From contig NZ_RCCK01000010.1 of the NCBI RefSeq assembly GCF_003664035.1, forward strand, positions 1,488,001-1,552,000: 64,000 nt of DNA, read 5' to 3'. The position numbers and the translations under genes were made by a program. Shown here one piece after another: positions 61,697 to 64,000 of the stretch (its first letter is position 1; each line of letters starts with the position of its first letter). This DNA comes from Pedobacter alluvionis (GTDB taxonomy: Bacteria > Bacteroidota > Bacteroidia > Sphingobacteriales > Sphingobacteriaceae). The notes below the pieces were generated by a model. That model was not told the origin of the DNA, made no database searches, and saw nothing but the letters and a program-made list of their open reading frames with translations.

Positions 61697-61990
61697 ATGC
61701 CACCAGCAGCCAGATTAACTGATTTTCACCAATGTCCAATGGTAACGCCGGCACCTATACCACATGTTGGCGGACCGATTATAGGACCAGGCGAACCTAC
61801 TGTATTGATAGGGAAATTACCAGCCGCGAGAGTAGGCGATATACTGGTTTGTGTAGGACCGCCCGATAGCATTATAAAAGGCTCAGCAACGGTAATGATT
61901 GGCGGAATGCCGGCAGCCAGAATGGGCGACCCAACTGCCCACGGCGGAACAATTATGCTCGGTGCATTTAATGTAATGATTGGCGGTTAA
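61697..61990 (+). CDS. PAAR-repeat spike tip protein
   Basis: A 97-residue PAAR protein that sharpens the spike tip. Three PAAR-type motifs are visible: PPAARLTDFHQCP, LPAARVGDILVC, and MPAARMGDPTAHGG, with His/Cys metal ligands. The tail AFNVMIGG is typical. No toxin is fused. Its stop lies 4 nt before the gp25 start; in Afp the gp25-like gene comes first, so the gene order is inverted here. Confidence 0.94.
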   Translation: MPPAARLTDFHQCPMVTPAPIPHVGGPIIGPGEPTVLIGKLPAARVGDILVCVGPPDSIIKGSATVMIGGMPAARMGDPTAHGGTIMLGAFNVMIGG

Positions 61991-61994
61991 CGAG

Positions 61995-62423
61995 ATGACA
62001 AAAGAGACAAATAAAGCAGATCATCATTTTCTGGGTTCAGGATGGGCCTTTCCGGTTACTTTTTCGGTTGGTAACCACCAACTGAACCTGAGTGCTTACG
62101 AAGAAAACATTAACGAATCGATTGATATCATCCTGCAAACCAGAAACGGTGAACGATGTATGGAAGGTGGCTTTGGTAGTGGCCTGCAACAGTTTCTTTT
62201 TAAAAAAATGGATGAGACCCTGAAAGGTGAAATAAAGGAAACCATTACTTATGCCTTAATGTATAATGAACCCCGCATTACGGTAACCAATGTAGATGTA
62301 CAGTTCAGTGATGTTAGGGGAGGTGTAGTAGAGATTTTGCTCACCTACATGTATAACCAGACCAATACCCGGCACAATTATGTTTTCCCGTTTTACATTA
62401 ACGAGGGAACCAATTTAATTTAA
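61995..62423 (+). CDS. gp25-like baseplate wedge protein (Afp9/Pvc9-like)
   Basis: A 142-residue GPW/gp25 family protein. The ATG at 61995 is chosen over an in-frame TTG at 61980 that overlaps PAAR. Motifs: FLGSGWAFPVTFSVGNHQLNLSAYEENINESIDIILQTRNGERCMEGGFGSGLQQFLF, holding the EN-x-I and R-GER elements of the family; gp25 has lysozyme-like ancestry but is structural here. It nucleates sheath assembly on the baseplate. The J-like gene starts 3 nt after its stop. Confidence 0.92.
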   Translation: MTKETNKADHHFLGSGWAFPVTFSVGNHQLNLSAYEENINESIDIILQTRNGERCMEGGFGSGLQQFLFKKMDETLKGEIKETITYALMYNEPRITVTNVDVQFSDVRGGVVEILLTYMYNQTNTRHNYVFPFYINEGTNLI

Positions 62424-62426
62424 AGT

Positions 62427-64000
62427 ATGAAATTAGTTAACGCGAATAGCATCTTAAATTCAGTTGCTGAAGCCCTGCACCCTGGCGCTTCATTAATTGA
62501 TGGACGGACGGAGCAAGATTGGCTCCGCTTTCTGTCTGAATTTGCTACGCTGATTAATTTTTACGATCAGGATAATGTGGTACATGGTAACTGGGAGCCT
62601 TTTATTTTAAAAGACCCTGTTTTTCTAATGGCCACCATTGCCGGAACTAATTTCACTAAATTATACAACCTTTACCTGCATACCTGCCATAAATTAGAAA
62701 GGCAAAATGATTTAGGCGATACTTTTAACCAGCTTTTCGATCAGCTAACCTTTATCTTCATCAAGATTCAAAACTGGATGCATTACATGCAACAGTCGGC
62801 AGCCAATTATCCGCTTAAAACTTATGTAGGAGAGCAGATCAGGGACACTTTTGCTGATGCATTACAGGCCATTATTGATTTGCGGCAAGCCTTATTCAGC
62901 AGCGCCATGCTGGTGGGCATAGTTCCAACTAATCCCGCCATTATTTGGAAATTAGATACTTATGAATACCGGATCTGGAGAGAAGGAGTATTTAAAGGCC
63001 CTTATTGGAAATTAATGAGTTTATTACCGTTTGTAAAAGATAATGCCATAGTGGCCATTTTTAAGGCGGTAACACACATTGGTGATGCACTGTTTAATTT
63101 TTTACAGGTAATTGTTAAGCAGGCCAATATTGAATACGACCATTTATCGAAGTTAAAAGGCAGCTTTCCTGATACTACTTTGCTGCGCACCTTTATTCAT
63201 CTTTTAAAGGTACAGCAAACGCAGCTTAACCAGATTAGTGATAAACACTTAAATTTTTATTATCGCGATATTTTAAAACAAACCGAACGTAAGGCAACAG
63301 CAGACCGCGCTTATTTAACGGCTGGTTTAGCCATTGAAACGGCTGTAGTCAATTTACCAAAAGGCACCTTGTTTGATGCCGGTACCGATCCACAAAAGAA
63401 TCCCATTGTATTCGCCAGTACGGATGATGTAATTTTAAATCCGGCAGTTATTCCTTTGGTTTATACCTTATCGAGGGCACCAGCGGCTAACCAACTTTCA
63501 TATCTTCAGTTACAAACGATTGCTGATCCGGGCGTGGTGCAAAAGGATCCTGCAGGGGCAGTTTTATCATGGGATACTTTGGGTAATCATCAACCCAATC
63601 AAGCAATACAACAAGCACTGGGCATTGCATTTGCTTCACCCATGTTGTTGCTAAGAGAAGGCACAAGGCAACTGAAACTATCTTTGACTTATAGCGGAAC
63701 AGCAGACCTGAACATGCTACGCGATGCAAAGTGTTACCTCAGTACATTAAAAGATTGGTTTGAGGTGAGTGCTGATTTTCAGCTGAATGAAACGGATCCT
63801 GAACATGCTATTATCATTACGATTGTACTGCAAAGTACCGATCCGGCGATTGAACGTTTCCTGATCAATCCGGATGGTGTTGTAAGTGACTGGCCAATGT
63901 TTAAGCTGGTGTTTAACCAGGTTACGCCTGCAACCGTGGCACCACCCATATTGCAGCGCATGAAAATAGAAGTAAACGTTACCGGTATGGAAACCTTTCA
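62427..64000 (+). CDS. Baseplate J-like eCIS protein (Afp11/12-type), partial
   Basis: An open frame from the ATG at 62427 (MKLVNANSILNSVAEALHPG) with no stop to the end of the window: 524 codons so far. The first 290 residues are helical (FLSEFATLINFYDQDNVVHGNWEPF, VGEQIRDTFADALQ). From about 290 the baseplate-J-like segment appears: AYLTAGLAIETAVVNLPKGTLFDAGTD, then PIVFASTDDVILNPAVIPLVYTLSR. It would form the wedge ring of the baseplate. Large versions over 1000 residues are usual in Bacteroidota systems, so much of it lies beyond the window. Confidence 0.85.
   Translation, partial: MKLVNANSILNSVAEALHPGASLIDGRTEQDWLRFLSEFATLINFYDQDNVVHGNWEPFILKDPVFLMATIAGTNFTKLYNLYLHTCHKLERQNDLGDTFNQLFDQLTFIFIKIQNWMHYMQQSAANYPLKTYVGEQIRDTFADALQAIIDLRQALFSSAMLVGIVPTNPAIIWKLDTYEYRIWREGVFKGPYWKLMSLLPFVKDNAIVAIFKAVTHIGDALFNFLQVIVKQANIEYDHLSKLKGSFPDTTLLRTFIHLLKVQQTQLNQISDKHLNFYYRDILKQTERKATADRAYLTAGLAIETAVVNLPKGTLFDAGTDPQKNPIVFASTDDVILNPAVIPLVYTLSRAPAANQLSYLQLQTIADPGVVQKDPAGAVLSWDTLGNHQPNQAIQQALGIAFASPMLLLREGTRQLKLSLTYSGTADLNMLRDAKCYLSTLKDWFEVSADFQLNETDPEHAIIITIVLQSTDPAIERFLINPDGVVSDWPMFKLVFNQVTPATVAPPILQRMKIEVNVTGMETF

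Noticed and set aside
61697..61990. PAAR gene as part of a type VI secretion system
   Set aside because: No TssJLM membrane complex or ClpV is seen, and DUF4255, DUF5908 and LysM genes mark an extracellular injection system.

Overview
The window looks like a chromosome segment of a Sphingobacteriaceae-type Bacteroidota, most likely Pedobacter or a close relative. The signs are a SusC/SusD pair, GH92, GH89 and GH28 glycosidases, TAnnTTTG-type -7 promoter elements, weak Shine-Dalgarno sites, and dispersed intergenic repeats built on a GTCATnCTGAG core. The genus is my inference from overall resemblance; no marker gene in the window proves it.

Left part (1-18.8 kb): a NarL-type response regulator; a two-gene translesion operon (dinB and a dnaE2-like polymerase) behind three copies of an AT-rich motif; a Fic protein whose start codon sits in a palindrome pair; a YdeI-like protein; a dolichol-phosphate-mannose-synthase-like glycosyltransferase; two POT peptide transporters; a thiolase; an SPFH / two-TM / Arc-type operon that includes a 55-residue DNA-binding protein; and a PgpH-type cyclic-dinucleotide phosphodiesterase.

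Island and decay zone (18.8-28.6 kb): tRNA-Ser(GCT) and two identical tRNA-Pro(TGG) genes, then a ~2.2 kb segment bounded by ~73-bp direct repeats. The segment carries one large gene with a HEPN-type RxxxxH motif (a candidate single-gene defence system) and a truncated pseudogene. Further right, one gene is interrupted by an in-frame amber codon, another by a frameshift, and a gene fragment duplicates an intact neighbour. The zone also holds an hsp20 gene with a sigma-54-like promoter and three evenly spaced upstream palindromes.

Middle (28.6-52 kb): a NEW3-domain protein with an ABC-2 exporter, then a glycan-use region. Its minus-strand genes are GH92, GH89 (NAGLU-like), an HGSNAT-like membrane acetyltransferase, a purple-acid-type phosphatase, SusD, SusC and myo-inositol oxygenase. 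Its plus-strand genes are a LacI regulator, an SSS symporter and a divergent GH28. A shared AAACGWTTACGTAA element precedes both the inositol oxygenase and the symporter, suggesting one LacI regulon. An XRE protein, a TfoX-N protein and a gamma-glutamyltransferase follow.

Right end (52.5-64 kb): the left part of an extracellular contractile injection system (eCIS, Afp/PVC-like): DUF4255 terminator, an unrecognised protein, one sheath, two tube proteins, a 56-residue DUF5908 protein, LysM protein, VgrG-like spike, PAAR tip, gp25 and a baseplate-J-like protein that runs off the window. Upstream lie a pseudo-receiver LuxR-type regulator and a small protein that joins an eCIS cargo-like leader to an HNH-type nuclease-like C-terminus. 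That cargo candidate is the most interesting single gene here. The expected AAA+ ATPase, tape measure and fibre genes are not in the window.
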